Of a stretch of 36,500 nucleotides of DNA, positions 17,510-24,628 are shown in pieces. Each line of letters opens with the position of its first letter. Position 1 is the first letter of the stretch. Origin of the DNA: Bacillota bacterium (lineage in GTDB: Bacteria > Bacillota > Clostridia > Christensenellales > Aristaeellaceae); the NCBI GenBank assembly GCA_023411175.1, contig JAEYPB010000096.1:1-36500 (forward strand), written 5' to 3'. The notes under the pieces are model-generated. The model ran no database searches. It saw only the letters and a list, made by a program, of their open reading frames with translations, and was not told where the DNA came from. The position numbers and the translations under genes were made by a program.

Positions 17510-18796
17510 TCAACCGAAGGTCTTTTCAAAGGCTTGGCTGAGGTCCGCCAGAATGTCGTCGATGTGCTCGGTGCCGATCGACAGGCGCACCGTGCCGGGC
17601 TTGATGCCCGAGTTGAGAAGCTCCTGCTCGTTCATCTGGGAGTGGGTGGTGGAGGCGGGGTGGATCACCAGCGACTTCGCGTCCGCCACATTGGCCAGGA
17701 GCGAGAACAGCTTCAGGTTGTCGATGAAAGAGCGCGCCTCGGCCGCGCCGCCCTGAACCTCAAAAGTGAAGATCGAGCCCGCGCCGTTCGGGAAATACCG
17801 GGTGTAGAGCGCGTGGTTCGGGTGTTCCGGCAGGCTTGGGTGGTTGACGGCCGCAACCTTCGGGTGCTTTTTGAGGAAGTCCACGACCTTCAGCGCATTC
17901 TCCACGTGCCGCTCAACGCGCAGCGAGAGCGACTCAAGCCCCAGAAGAAACAGAAAGGCGTTGAGCGGGTTCAGCGTCGCGCCGGTGTCTCGAAGCAGCG
18001 TGACCCGCGCCTTGATGATGTAAGCGATCGGACCAGCCGCATCGGTAAACACCACGCCGTGATAGCTGGGATTGGCGGTGGAGAGGCCCGGGAACTTGCC
18101 GCTCTTCGCCCAGTCGAACCTGCCGCCGTCCACGATCACGCCGCCGATGGCCGCGCCGTGGCCACCGATGAATTTCGTGGCGGAGTGCACCACGATGTCC
18201 GCGCCGTGCTCGATCGGGCGCAGGAGGTAGGGCGTGGCAAAGGTGTTGTCCACGATCAGCGGGATGCCGTTCTCGTGGGCGATGGCGGCCACCGCGTCGA
18301 TGTCCACGATGGTGGAATTGGGGTTGCCGAGGCTCTCGATGAAGATCGCCTTCGTCTCGGGCCGGATGGCTTTTCGGAAGTTCTCGGGATCAAGGCCGTT
18401 CACAAAAGATGATTCGATGCCGAAATCCTTCAGCGTATGGGCGAAGAGGTTGTAGGTGCCGCCGTAGATGGCGTGATCGGACACGATGTGGTCGCCCGCC
18501 CGGGCGATGTTCTGAATCGCGTAAGTAATCGCCGCGGCGCCCGACGCGGTGGCCAGCGCGGCCGCGCCGCCCTCCAGCGCCGCGATGCGCTTTTCAAAGG
18601 CATCCGTCGTGGGGTTCATGATGCGGGAGTAGATGTTGCCGCCCTCGGAGAGGCCGAAGCGGCCCGCCGCGGTGGCGGAATCCTTGAACACGTAGGAGCT
18701 GGTCAGGTAAACCGGCACCGCGCGGGCGTCGGTGGCGGAATCCGGCGCTTCCTGGCCGGCGTGGATCTGCAGCGTCTCAAAGCGGTAATCAGACAT
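17510..18796 (-). CDS. metY: O-acetylhomoserine sulfhydrylase (aminocarboxypropyltransferase)
   Basis: A 428-residue PLP enzyme of the Cys/Met metabolism family, making homocysteine from O-acetylhomoserine and sulfide. The N-terminus YRFETLQIHAGQE and the GNIYSRIMNPTTDAFEKRIA block are typical. The PLP lysine is Lys208 in SATKFIGGHG. LASFVNG/LGNPNSTIVDID and the roughly 428-residue length favour MetY over the shorter MetB/MetC group. AGAGGG precedes the ATG. The gene has its own consensus promoter and a structured leader holding a small ORF. Confidence 0.94.
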   Translation of the reverse strand: MSDYRFETLQIHAGQEAPDSATDARAVPVYLTSSYVFKDSATAAGRFGLSEGGNIYSRIMNPTTDAFEKRIAALEGGAAALATASGAAAITYAIQNIARAGDHIVSDHAIYGGTYNLFAHTLKDFGIESSFVNGLDPENFRKAIRPETKAIFIESLGNPNSTIVDIDAVAAIAHENGIPLIVDNTFATPYLLRPIEHGADIVVHSATKFIGGHGAAIGGVIVDGGRFDWAKSGKFPGLSTANPSYHGVVFTDAAGPIAYIIKARVTLLRDTGATLNPLNAFLFLLGLESLSLRVERHVENALKVVDFLKKHPKVAAVNHPSLPEHPNHALYTRYFPNGAGSIFTFEVQGGAAEARSFIDNLKLFSLLANVADAKSLVIHPASTTHSQMNEQELLNSGIKPGTVRLSIGTEHIDDILADLSQAFEKTFG

Positions 18797-18809
18797 GGGG
18801 CATCCCTCT

Positions 18810-18885
18810 TTCTATCCTATTTCGAATCAGGCACGTGGTGGGCGCCGTTTTGCATTCGGCACATTCGCCTGTCCGAAGGATAGAA
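18810..18885 (-). promoter_or_regulatory. Long leader hairpin in front of metY
   Basis: Between promoter and metY, TTCTATCC (minus strand, 18885-18878) pairs with GGATAGAA (18817-18810). Inner pairings are TTCG (18877-18874) with CGAA (18824-18821) and CAGGC (18871-18867) with GCCTG (18832-18828), about 17 pairs in all. The 3' arm abuts the metY ribosome site AGAGGG (18809-18804). There is no U tract, so translational rather than transcriptional control is more likely. Confidence 0.6.
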
Positions 18886-18906
18886 TTTGATCGTTGTTAC
18901 ACGCAC
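18817..18906 (-). CDS. Putative small leader ORF of metY
   Basis: A 29-codon frame: GTG at 18906, with AGGAGG seven bases upstream, and TAG at 18819-18817, 21 nt before the metY start codon. The peptide MRVTTIKFYPSDRRMCRMQN continues to a PDSK end and includes Met-Cys-Arg-Met in the middle. Those codons fall in the loop region of the metY leader hairpin. Translation would open the 5' arm. I recognise no homologue; the ribosome site and placement are the support. Confidence 0.5.
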   Translation of the reverse strand: MRVTTIKFYPSDRRMCRMQNGAHHVPDSK

Positions 18907-18945
18907 AGGACCGCCTCCTCGCCATTTCATATATAATTAATCTGA

Positions 18946-18974
18946 ATTATAGGATATGAAGGAGTGGTTGTCAA
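18946..18974 (-). promoter_or_regulatory. Consensus promoter of metY
   Basis: TTGACA (18974-18969) and TATAAT (18951-18946), both perfect, are separated by 17 bp on the minus strand. The leader to metY is about 140 nt long. Confidence 0.9.
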
Positions 18975-19000
18975 GCGCGCGCGAAGAAATAACATCCGCT

Positions 19001-19627
19001 TCACTCGGGCAGCGCGTAGCCGCCGCGAACCCTGCGGATGCGACCCTCCTGCTCGAAATCCCGCAGCGTTCGCAAAAGGTGGCGATAGCTGACGCCCAGG
19101 ATCTCCGCCGTTGCGGTCAGGTTTTCGCTGAACACGCCGCCGGACTGAGCCTTTGCCATGTAGGCCATAAGCCGGTCCGCCAGCGGATAGAGCAGGTTCT
19201 GGGCCGCGGATTCCGACGACCGCTCCAGCTTTCCCGCCAGTTCCCGGCACATCAGCCGGAGGAACCGCGCGTCGCCCAGCATCTTCTCACGGCGGCCCTC
19301 CAGCGAGAAGCCGATCAGCCACGCGTCGGTCACGGCGCGCACCGTGGTTCTCGCGGTCAAATCTCCCCGGCACAGTTCCAGATCGCCCAGGAGCGCCACC
19401 TCCTGGTAGAAGTCGTGCAGCATCGTCCGGCCGTTTTCCATCAGCCGGACGACCTTTGCCCGCCCCTCCAGAAACACGTACAGGCTCGTGAGCGGCTCAC
19501 CCTGCCGCGCGATGTCCCGCCCCGCCGGGCAGTAATAGAGCGCCGTCGGATAGTCCGCCGCCAACTCCGCAAGCCCCGTCTCTTCAAGATGCCGGCAAAG
19601 CCTCGCATCGTCCGATACCCGCCGCAT
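19001..19627 (-). CDS. Crp/Fnr-family transcriptional regulator (YeiL-like)
   Basis: A 208-residue regulator. A cyclic-nucleotide-binding-type beta-barrel (about 20-110) includes YYCPAGRDIARQGEPLTSLYVFLEG. A dimerisation helix and a C-terminal helix-turn-helix (about 168-192) with NLTATAEILGVSYRHLLRTL follow. I see no N-terminal Fnr-type cysteine cluster. The start at ATG 19627 (MRRVSDD) has AAAGGGGG seven bases upstream; longer starts run into the operator. It is divergent from two YdcZ-type transporter genes, with a perfect palindrome between, so it probably controls them and itself. The effector is unknown. Confidence 0.86.
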   Translation of the reverse strand: MRRVSDDARLCRHLEETGLAELAADYPTALYYCPAGRDIARQGEPLTSLYVFLEGRAKVVRLMENGRTMLHDFYQEVALLGDLELCRGDLTARTTVRAVTDAWLIGFSLEGRREKMLGDARFLRLMCRELAGKLERSSESAAQNLLYPLADRLMAYMAKAQSGGVFSENLTATAEILGVSYRHLLRTLRDFEQEGRIRRVRGGYALPE

Positions 19628-19649
19628 GCCCGTTCCCCCTTTTTTCTTT

Positions 19650-19678
19650 AGTATGACATATGTCATACCACCGTGCAA
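19650..19678 (-). promoter_or_regulatory. Promoter of the Crp-like regulator
   Basis: TTGCAC (19678-19673) and CATACT (19655-19650) are 17 bp apart on the minus strand. The 18-bp palindrome at 19651-19668 fills most of the spacer and overlaps the -10, which implies negative autoregulation. Confidence 0.6.
19651..19668. promoter_or_regulatory. Perfect 18-bp palindromic operator
   Basis: GTATGACAT/ATGTCATAC is a perfect dyad in the short divergent region between the regulator gene and the first YdcZ-type gene. The size and symmetry suit a Crp/Fnr-family dimer. Confidence 0.8.
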
Positions 19679-19717
19679 GCGGAATCGGCTATCATGAAGC
19701 GGGAGGCGATGCGCGTG

Positions 19718-20137
19718 ATGGATTTTCTCGCCGCGCTGTCAGGCGCGATGATTTCGGTGATGATCCTGATGAACGGAGAGCTGTCCTCGGCCTGGGGCAG
19801 CTGGGCGGCGGCGGTGGTCATTCACATTGCCGGGCTTCTCGTGGTGCTCGGCTGGATGCTGATCCGGCGCGAAAGGCCTTTCACCCGGATACGCATGCGG
19901 CCTGCGCTCTACCTCGGTGGCGCTGTGGGCGTTTTGACGACAGTGTTCACCAACATGAGCGCGCCGGTGATCGGTGTATCCGCGACGCTGGCGCTGGGGC
20001 TTCTGGGTCAGTCCGCCGCCTCGGCGATCCTGGACGGCTTTGGCCTGATGGGCGCGAAGAAGGCGCGTTTTCGCCTCAAGACGGCGGCGGGGATGGCGCT
20101 GATCGCCGTGGGCATCGCGGTCATGCTGATGGAGTGA
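19718..20137 (+). CDS. YdcZ-type (DUF606) DMT-superfamily membrane protein 1
   Basis: A 139-residue membrane protein with four to five hydrophobic helices, of the DUF606/YdcZ small transporter family. The start MDFLAALSGAMISVMILMNG aligns with the start of the next gene's product (MMELLAALSGVSIVVGRMLN), which is why I choose ATG 19718, 11 bases after GGGAGG. TNMSAPVIGVSATLALGLLGQ is the family's central motif. Such proteins usually occur as adjacent pairs and probably work as heterodimers. The substrate is unknown. Confidence 0.82.
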   Translation: MDFLAALSGAMISVMILMNGELSSAWGSWAAAVVIHIAGLLVVLGWMLIRRERPFTRIRMRPALYLGGAVGVLTTVFTNMSAPVIGVSATLALGLLGQSAASAILDGFGLMGAKKARFRLKTAAGMALIAVGIAVMLME

Positions 20138-20150
20138 GGAGGAATCCGCC

Positions 20151-20594
20151 ATGATGGAATTGCTTGCCGCGCTGTCGGGCGTGAGCATCGTCGTCGGGCG
20201 CATGCTCAACGCCCAGGCATGCGAGCGCATCGGCCTCGGCCGCTCGACATTCAACAACTATTGGGTGGGCCTAATCGTATCCATCCTCGCGATGCTGATC
20301 GCCGGGGAGCGCCTGTCGTTGCCGGCACACGCGGGGAGCGCGTTCATGTACCTCGGCGGGCCGATGGGCGTCGGGGTCGTGATGCTCTCGTCGTTGGTGG
20401 CACTAAAGATCTCCAGCCTGCGCATGACGCTGTTGTCCTTCGTCAGCCAGATGGCCGCGGCGCTCGCGCTGGACGCCTGGATTCTGGGCGCTTTTTCGAT
20501 CTACCGGGCGGTGGGCGTCCTTCTGGTCCTGATGGGGCTGGTGCTTTTAAGCCTCGGCGAGCGGGATACTTCGCCCTCCAAAAAAAGTGTGTGA
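20151..20594 (+). CDS. YdcZ-type (DUF606) DMT-superfamily membrane protein 2
   Basis: A 147-residue partner of the preceding protein, with the same N-terminal LAALSG motif and about five hydrophobic helices. NAQACERIGLGRSTFNNYWVG and SLRMTLLSFVSQMAAALALD are family-like. GAGGAGG lies upstream, and the gap to the first gene is 13 bp, so the two are one operon. The C-terminal tail is polar (RDTSPSKKSV). Regulation is likely by the divergent Crp-like protein. Confidence 0.82.
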   Translation: MMELLAALSGVSIVVGRMLNAQACERIGLGRSTFNNYWVGLIVSILAMLIAGERLSLPAHAGSAFMYLGGPMGVGVVMLSSLVALKISSLRMTLLSFVSQMAAALALDAWILGAFSIYRAVGVLLVLMGLVLLSLGERDTSPSKKSV

Positions 20595-20619
20595 TCCCAT
20601 ATTTTGTGGCTTTTGACTG

Positions 20620-20647
20620 TTTACGCCCAAGATATTGGTGGTATAAT
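20620..20647 (+). promoter_or_regulatory. Promoter of the small NrdD-like gene
   Basis: TTTACG (20620-20625) and a perfect TATAAT (20642-20647) are 16 bp apart, 29 bp before the start codon. Confidence 0.7.
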
Positions 20648-20675
20648 GGGCTCATACGAAGGAGGTCGACCCCAG

Positions 20676-20957
20676 ATGAGCATCAACGTCAACATCGTCA
20701 ATGGCACCCTGCCCCAGGAGGAAATCGAAGCGTATATCACGCGCGCGCGCGAAAAATTCGGACGCGAGCCACTGGGCATGGAAATCCGCGTGGACGGCGA
20801 TTACGTGGACATCGACTATGACTTCGGCTCCGTGCCTTTCCACCGCATCCGCCGCATCACCGGCTACCTGGTGGGCACGCTGGACCGCTTCAACAACGGC
20901 AAGCGCGCCGAAGAGCACGACCGCGTCAAGCACAGCCTGGGCTGTGACTGCGACTGA
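20676..20957 (+). CDS. Small NrdD-like protein (anaerobic ribonucleotide reductase C-terminal-type domain)
   Basis: A 93-residue stand-alone protein. The central part, RIRRITGYLVGTLDRFNNGK followed by RAEEHDRVKH (57-86), resembles the extreme C-terminus of class III ribonucleotide reductase (NrdD), where a glycine in an R-x-x-GY motif carries the glycyl radical. Here that is Gly63. The N-terminal half, MSINVNIVNGTLPQEEIEAY, is not part of the large enzyme. The protein ends GCDCD. Similar short proteins in Clostridia are annotated under the NRDD family, but their role is not known to me. AAGGAGG precedes the chosen ATG. It is monocistronic, with its own promoter and terminator. Confidence 0.65.
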   Translation: MSINVNIVNGTLPQEEIEAYITRAREKFGREPLGMEIRVDGDYVDIDYDFGSVPFHRIRRITGYLVGTLDRFNNGKRAEEHDRVKHSLGCDCD

Positions 20958-20972
20958 CAGGCGGCAAGTTCC

Positions 20973-21004
20973 GCGGGCCCGAAGGGATTCGGGTCCGCTT
21001 TTTT
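20973..21004 (+). terminator. Terminator after the NrdD-like gene
   Basis: GCGGGCCCGA (20973-20982) pairs with TCGGGTCCGC (20989-20998) and is followed by six T. Confidence 0.9.
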
Positions 21005-21028
21005 GCGCGTTGCTCCCTCGGGGTGTGC

Positions 21029-21057
21029 TTGCATACGGTCCGGGCGCATAGTATAAT
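21029..21057 (+). promoter_or_regulatory. Promoter of the 21096 nucleotidyltransferase
   Basis: TTGCAT (21029-21034) and TATAAT (21052-21057) are separated by 17 bp, about 38 bp before the start codon. Confidence 0.8.
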
Positions 21058-21095
21058 AGTTAGGTTGGAATTATTCGAATATTGGAGCGGTGTCA

Positions 21096-22010
21096 ATGGA
21101 CAAGCCACAGCTGGTCATCATGGCGGCGGGCCTGGGCAGCCGGTACGGCGGGCTGAAGCAGCTTGCCCGCGTGGATGAGCGCGGCCACAGCATCATAGAT
21201 TTTTCAATTTATGATGCGGTCCGGGCGGGTTTTGAGCGGGTGGTCTGCGTAATCGGGCCGGGCATGGAGCAGGAGTTTCACGATGCGATCGGTCGAAGGA
21301 TCGCCTCCTCCGTGGACCTTCATTACGCCGAGCAGCGGCTGGACGTGCTGCCGGATGGCATCGCCCTCCCCGAAGGGCGCACGCGCCCCTGGGGAACCGC
21401 CCACGCGGTGCTCTGCGCGCGGAAAAAGGTCACCGGCCCCTTCTCGGCCATCAACGCCGACGACTTTTACGGCGCGGGCGCGTTTTCCGCCATCTACGGG
21501 GCGCTTCTGGACGGACAGCGCGACAGCCACGCCATGTGCGGCTACCGCATCGAAAACACGCTGACCGAGAACGGCACGGTTTCCCGGGGCGTATGCAGCG
21601 TTGAAGGGGGCCTACTCACCGGCGTGGTCGAGCGCACAAAAATCCGTCCCGAAGCGGACGGCGCCGCTTACACCGATGACGGCGAAACCTGGGTCAAGCT
21701 GCCCGCCGGAACGCCGGTCTCGATGAACATGTGGGGCTTCTGCGCGTCGATGATGGACGCAATCGAGGCGTATTTCATTCCCTTCCTTGAGAAGAACCTG
21801 AAGGAAAACCCGCTCCGGGCGGAGTACTACCTGCCTTACGTGGTCAACCGGCTGATCGAGGAAAAGCGCGCCACGGTGCGGGTGCTGCCCTGCGGCGAAA
21901 AGTGGTATGGCGTCACCTATCTGGACGACCTGCCCGGCGTGCGCCGGGCCGTTCAGACGCTGAAGGCCTCGGGCGCGTACCCGGACCGTTTGTGGCCTTC
22001 CGAGGAATAG
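21096..22010 (+). CDS. Sugar-nucleotide pyrophosphorylase-like nucleotidyltransferase
   Basis: A 304-residue cytoplasmic NTP_transferase family protein. The nucleotide-binding N-terminus is QLVIMAAGLGSRYGGLKQLA; later comes RTRPWGTAHAVLCARKKVTG with the INADDFYG metal-binding aspartates. VSMNMWGFCASMMDAIEAYF is a typical second-half motif. I use the ATG at 21096, eight bases after GGAG, rather than the GTG at 21090, which is too close to that site. This clostridial family is often annotated simply as nucleotidyltransferase; substrate unknown. It is monocistronic. Confidence 0.85.
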   Translation: MDKPQLVIMAAGLGSRYGGLKQLARVDERGHSIIDFSIYDAVRAGFERVVCVIGPGMEQEFHDAIGRRIASSVDLHYAEQRLDVLPDGIALPEGRTRPWGTAHAVLCARKKVTGPFSAINADDFYGAGAFSAIYGALLDGQRDSHAMCGYRIENTLTENGTVSRGVCSVEGGLLTGVVERTKIRPEADGAAYTDDGETWVKLPAGTPVSMNMWGFCASMMDAIEAYFIPFLEKNLKENPLRAEYYLPYVVNRLIEEKRATVRVLPCGEKWYGVTYLDDLPGVRRAVQTLKASGAYPDRLWPSEE

Positions 22011-22041
22011 CCTCGGCACTGCCCCACAACCCACGAATGAG

Positions 22042-22154
22042 GCATCGAAAAACGCCTGCGGCTATTCGGGTGCAAAGGGAAAACCTGCGCGGGCCTGGAA
22101 TCCTTCGGGATTTCACCAAAGGTGTTTGAACCCCTTCGGGGACTTTTCTGATGC
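22042..22154. other. Structured intergenic segment, function unknown
   Basis: The 200-bp gap between the nucleotidyltransferase and helicase genes holds several hairpins. An outer GCATC-g-AAAA (22042-22051) could pair with TTTT-ct-GATGC (22144-22154). Inside are GGAATCC-ttc-GGGATTTC, CACC-aaa-GGTG and CCCC-ttc-GGGG. It precedes the terminator at 22159. It may be a 3' UTR structure or a small RNA; I cannot assign a known family. Confidence 0.35.
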
Positions 22155-22158
22155 TCTG

Positions 22159-22191
22159 AGCCGTCCTTCTCTATGCGAAGGGCGGCTTTTT
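22159..22191 (+). terminator. Terminator after the 21096 nucleotidyltransferase
   Basis: AGCCG-t-CCTTC (22159-22169) pairs with GAAGG-g-CGGCT (22177-22187) and is followed by TTTT. It lies about 20 bp from the end of the convergent helicase gene. Confidence 0.8.
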
Positions 22192-22210
22192 CCATGAGCG
22201 CGACCGCCAT

Positions 22211-24541
22211 TTACGCCTGTCCCATCCAGAATTCGCGCAGCATCTCGCCCAGCGCCTTGCCGTCCGCCGCCGGGCGGACGCGCCAGAAACGGGGCAGCAG
22301 CCGCCGGTATTCAGGGGCCTGATAGCGCTCGTCCAGCAAGAGCACCACGCCCCGGTCGGTTTCGGTGCGGATCACGCGGCCCGCCGCCTGCAGCACCCGC
22401 TCGATGCCGGGGTACACGTAGGCGGCGCGGAAGCCCTCGCCCTCGTCGCCGTCCTCGAGAGAACGAAGCACCTCGCGCTCAAACGACGGCTGCGGGATGC
22501 CCACTCCGACGATCGCCGCGCCGATCAGCTTCTCACCGGGCAGGTCGATGCCCTCTGCGAACACGCCGCCCATCACCACGAAGGCCATCATCGACCGCTT
22601 CGGAGCCTCGGTAAACCGCTCGAGGAACGCGGCGCGCTGGGCGTCCGACATGCCGCCGCGCTGCACGAGCACCTCCGCCTTCGCGCCGAGCGCCAGAAAG
22701 TGGTTCAGCGTCAGGTTGAGGTATTCATAGGAGGGAAAGCAGGCCAGGTAGTTGCCGGGACGGGCCTCGCACATCGCCTTCAGCGCGCGGGCAACGACGG
22801 GCGCGGTGCGCTCCCGTGCGGCGTAGCGCGTGTCCACCGGGTACCGGATGGCCAGAAGGTTCTCCCGGGGAAAGGGCGAATCCAATGCGAGCATCGCGTC
22901 CCCATCCTCCTCCGAGAGGCCCGAGGCGCGCATATAGTATTCGATGGGCGACAGCGTGGCCGAGAACAATACCGATGCGCGCACGCGGCTCATCGCCTGC
23001 TTCAGCGCGCGGGATGGATCGGCACACCACAGCTTGACCGCGAGGTTCTTCTCCGACGGCTCGACCAGTGCCCGGTAATCGCTCTGAAACGCGTCCGCCA
23101 CGCGCAGGTAGTCCAGTGCCCGGAAGTAGCACTCGAACAGCTGCTCGTGGGCCGAAAGCCCCTCCGGGAGGAGCGGCCGCGCGGCGTCCAGAAAGTCCGC
23201 CATCGGCTGGTACAGCCCCTCCGGCGGCTCCTCCAATTGGGCGGGGCTCTCCCATTCGAGCTGCAGCTTCTTCATCGCCTTCAGGATGGCCTCCAGCGCG
23301 TCGTAGGCGGGCCGGGCGATCTCGTCAGCCTTGAGCGCCCTGCGCAGCGCCTGAAAGTCCCGCTTTTCCACCCGGGCGGACAGCATGCTCCGGGCGCGCT
23401 CCGGCAGATGGTGCGCCTCGTCGATCAGCAGCGCGTATTCCCCCTTGTCGAGAAAGAAGCGCTTCAGCCGCACCTTGGGGTCAAAGGCGTAGTTGTAGTC
23501 GCAGATGATCACGTCCGCCTGCTCGGATAGATCAAGGGACAATTCAAACGGACACAGCGACCACTTCTCCGCGTGGGCGGCGATGGCGCCCTCATCCAGC
23601 TTGGATAGGGCAAGCGCCTCGTTCAGCGCGTCGCGCCGCCGGTCGAAGTAGCCCACCGCCCGCGGGCAGGCGTTCGGATCGCAGGGCACGCCCTGAAAGG
23701 GGCAGGCCTTTTCCTTGGCGGTGATGGCCACCGAGCGGATCACGAGCCCGCCGGCGCGCATCCGCTCCAGCGCGTCCTCGGCGGCGCGCCGCTGGGTGCC
23801 CCGGGCGGTCAGGTAAAAGATGTGGGTGACAAGCCCCTCCCCCAGCGCCTTGACCGCCGGGAAGAGCGCCGCGGCGGTCTTCCCGATGCCGGTGGGCGCG
23901 GAGACCATCAGGTTTTTCTTCGCCTTGATGGCCCGGTAAGCCGCGGCGGCCATCTCCCGCTGGCCCTCCCGGTAGCTTCCGAAGGGAAAGGTCATTTTCT
24001 GCATGGTGGGGCGGCTCGTCCGCTGCCAGGTTTCAAGCCGCATGAGCCACGCGGCGTACGGCTCGGCGTAGCCGAGAAACAGCTCGTTCAGTTCCGCCAC
24101 GTCGTAGACGCGCTCAAAGCGCGCGCTGTCGCCGTTCAGGTTCAGGTAGACGAGGCGCACCGCGACAGAAGGGTATCCGCGCCGCGCCGCGAGCATGTGG
24201 GCGTAGAGCTCCGCCTGCGCCCAGTGCACCGGAAAGTCGTTTTCGCGGATTACGGAAGGCGCTAGCCGGGTGGTCTTGATCTCTTCGACGACGGGGGGAC
24301 TTACCTTCTCGTTCAGGCCGTCGATGCGCCCGTACAAGGTCAGTATTCGACCGGAGACCTCCGCCGTCAGCGAGATCGCCACCTCGCTTTTAAAGCCGTC
24401 CGCGTAGCCAGCCTGATGCATCCGGTGCCCTTCCGCGCCCTCCAGCATGCGGTCCAGCGCGCCCGCCTCGCGGAACAGGTCGCCGCCTTCCAGCGCGAAC
24501 TCCGCCAGCGCGCGCACGCTGATGCGATCCTTTGCCGCCAT
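22211..24541 (-). CDS. XPD/DinG-type iron-sulfur DNA helicase with N-terminal PD-(D/E)XK nuclease-like domain
   Basis: A 776-residue superfamily 2 helicase. Residues about 1-175 form a Cas4/RecB-like nuclease domain: Asp74 (GRIDGL) and Glu87-x-Lys89 (VVEEIKTT) fit the catalytic pattern. The helicase part has Walker A SAPTGIGKT (214-222), four cysteines (280, 287, 292, 330) where the XPD family binds a 4Fe-4S cluster, and the DEAH box (374-377). Motif VI is QAAGRVIRTETDRG. Start ATG 24541 follows AAGGAGGGG; longer frames run through the promoter. A DNA repair or processing role is inferred. It shares a compact promoter region with divergent manA. Confidence 0.9.
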   Translation of the reverse strand: MAAKDRISVRALAEFALEGGDLFREAGALDRMLEGAEGHRMHQAGYADGFKSEVAISLTAEVSGRILTLYGRIDGLNEKVSPPVVEEIKTTRLAPSVIRENDFPVHWAQAELYAHMLAARRGYPSVAVRLVYLNLNGDSARFERVYDVAELNELFLGYAEPYAAWLMRLETWQRTSRPTMQKMTFPFGSYREGQREMAAAAYRAIKAKKNLMVSAPTGIGKTAAALFPAVKALGEGLVTHIFYLTARGTQRRAAEDALERMRAGGLVIRSVAITAKEKACPFQGVPCDPNACPRAVGYFDRRRDALNEALALSKLDEGAIAAHAEKWSLCPFELSLDLSEQADVIICDYNYAFDPKVRLKRFFLDKGEYALLIDEAHHLPERARSMLSARVEKRDFQALRRALKADEIARPAYDALEAILKAMKKLQLEWESPAQLEEPPEGLYQPMADFLDAARPLLPEGLSAHEQLFECYFRALDYLRVADAFQSDYRALVEPSEKNLAVKLWCADPSRALKQAMSRVRASVLFSATLSPIEYYMRASGLSEEDGDAMLALDSPFPRENLLAIRYPVDTRYAARERTAPVVARALKAMCEARPGNYLACFPSYEYLNLTLNHFLALGAKAEVLVQRGGMSDAQRAAFLERFTEAPKRSMMAFVVMGGVFAEGIDLPGEKLIGAAIVGVGIPQPSFEREVLRSLEDGDEGEGFRAAYVYPGIERVLQAAGRVIRTETDRGVVLLLDERYQAPEYRRLLPRFWRVRPAADGKALGEMLREFWMGQA

Positions 24542-24551
24542 CCGCCCCTCC

Positions 24552-24592
24552 TTGACAATCGTGCTCCAGAAACTTACAATGTAACCATTGTA
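24552..24592. promoter_or_regulatory. Overlapping divergent promoters with a symmetric -10 palindrome
   Basis: For manA (plus): TTGACA (24552-24557), 17 bp, TACAAT (24575-24580). For the helicase (minus): TACAAT read at 24592-24587, with a TTGCGT -35 a further 17 bp upstream (24615-24610). The two -10 boxes form the perfect inverted repeat TACAATG-taac-CATTGTA (24575-24592), so the transcripts would overlap at their 5' ends. Confidence 0.72.
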
Positions 24593-24628
24593 TCGGTTAT
24601 ATGGAAAGAACGCAAGGGGAATGATAGC

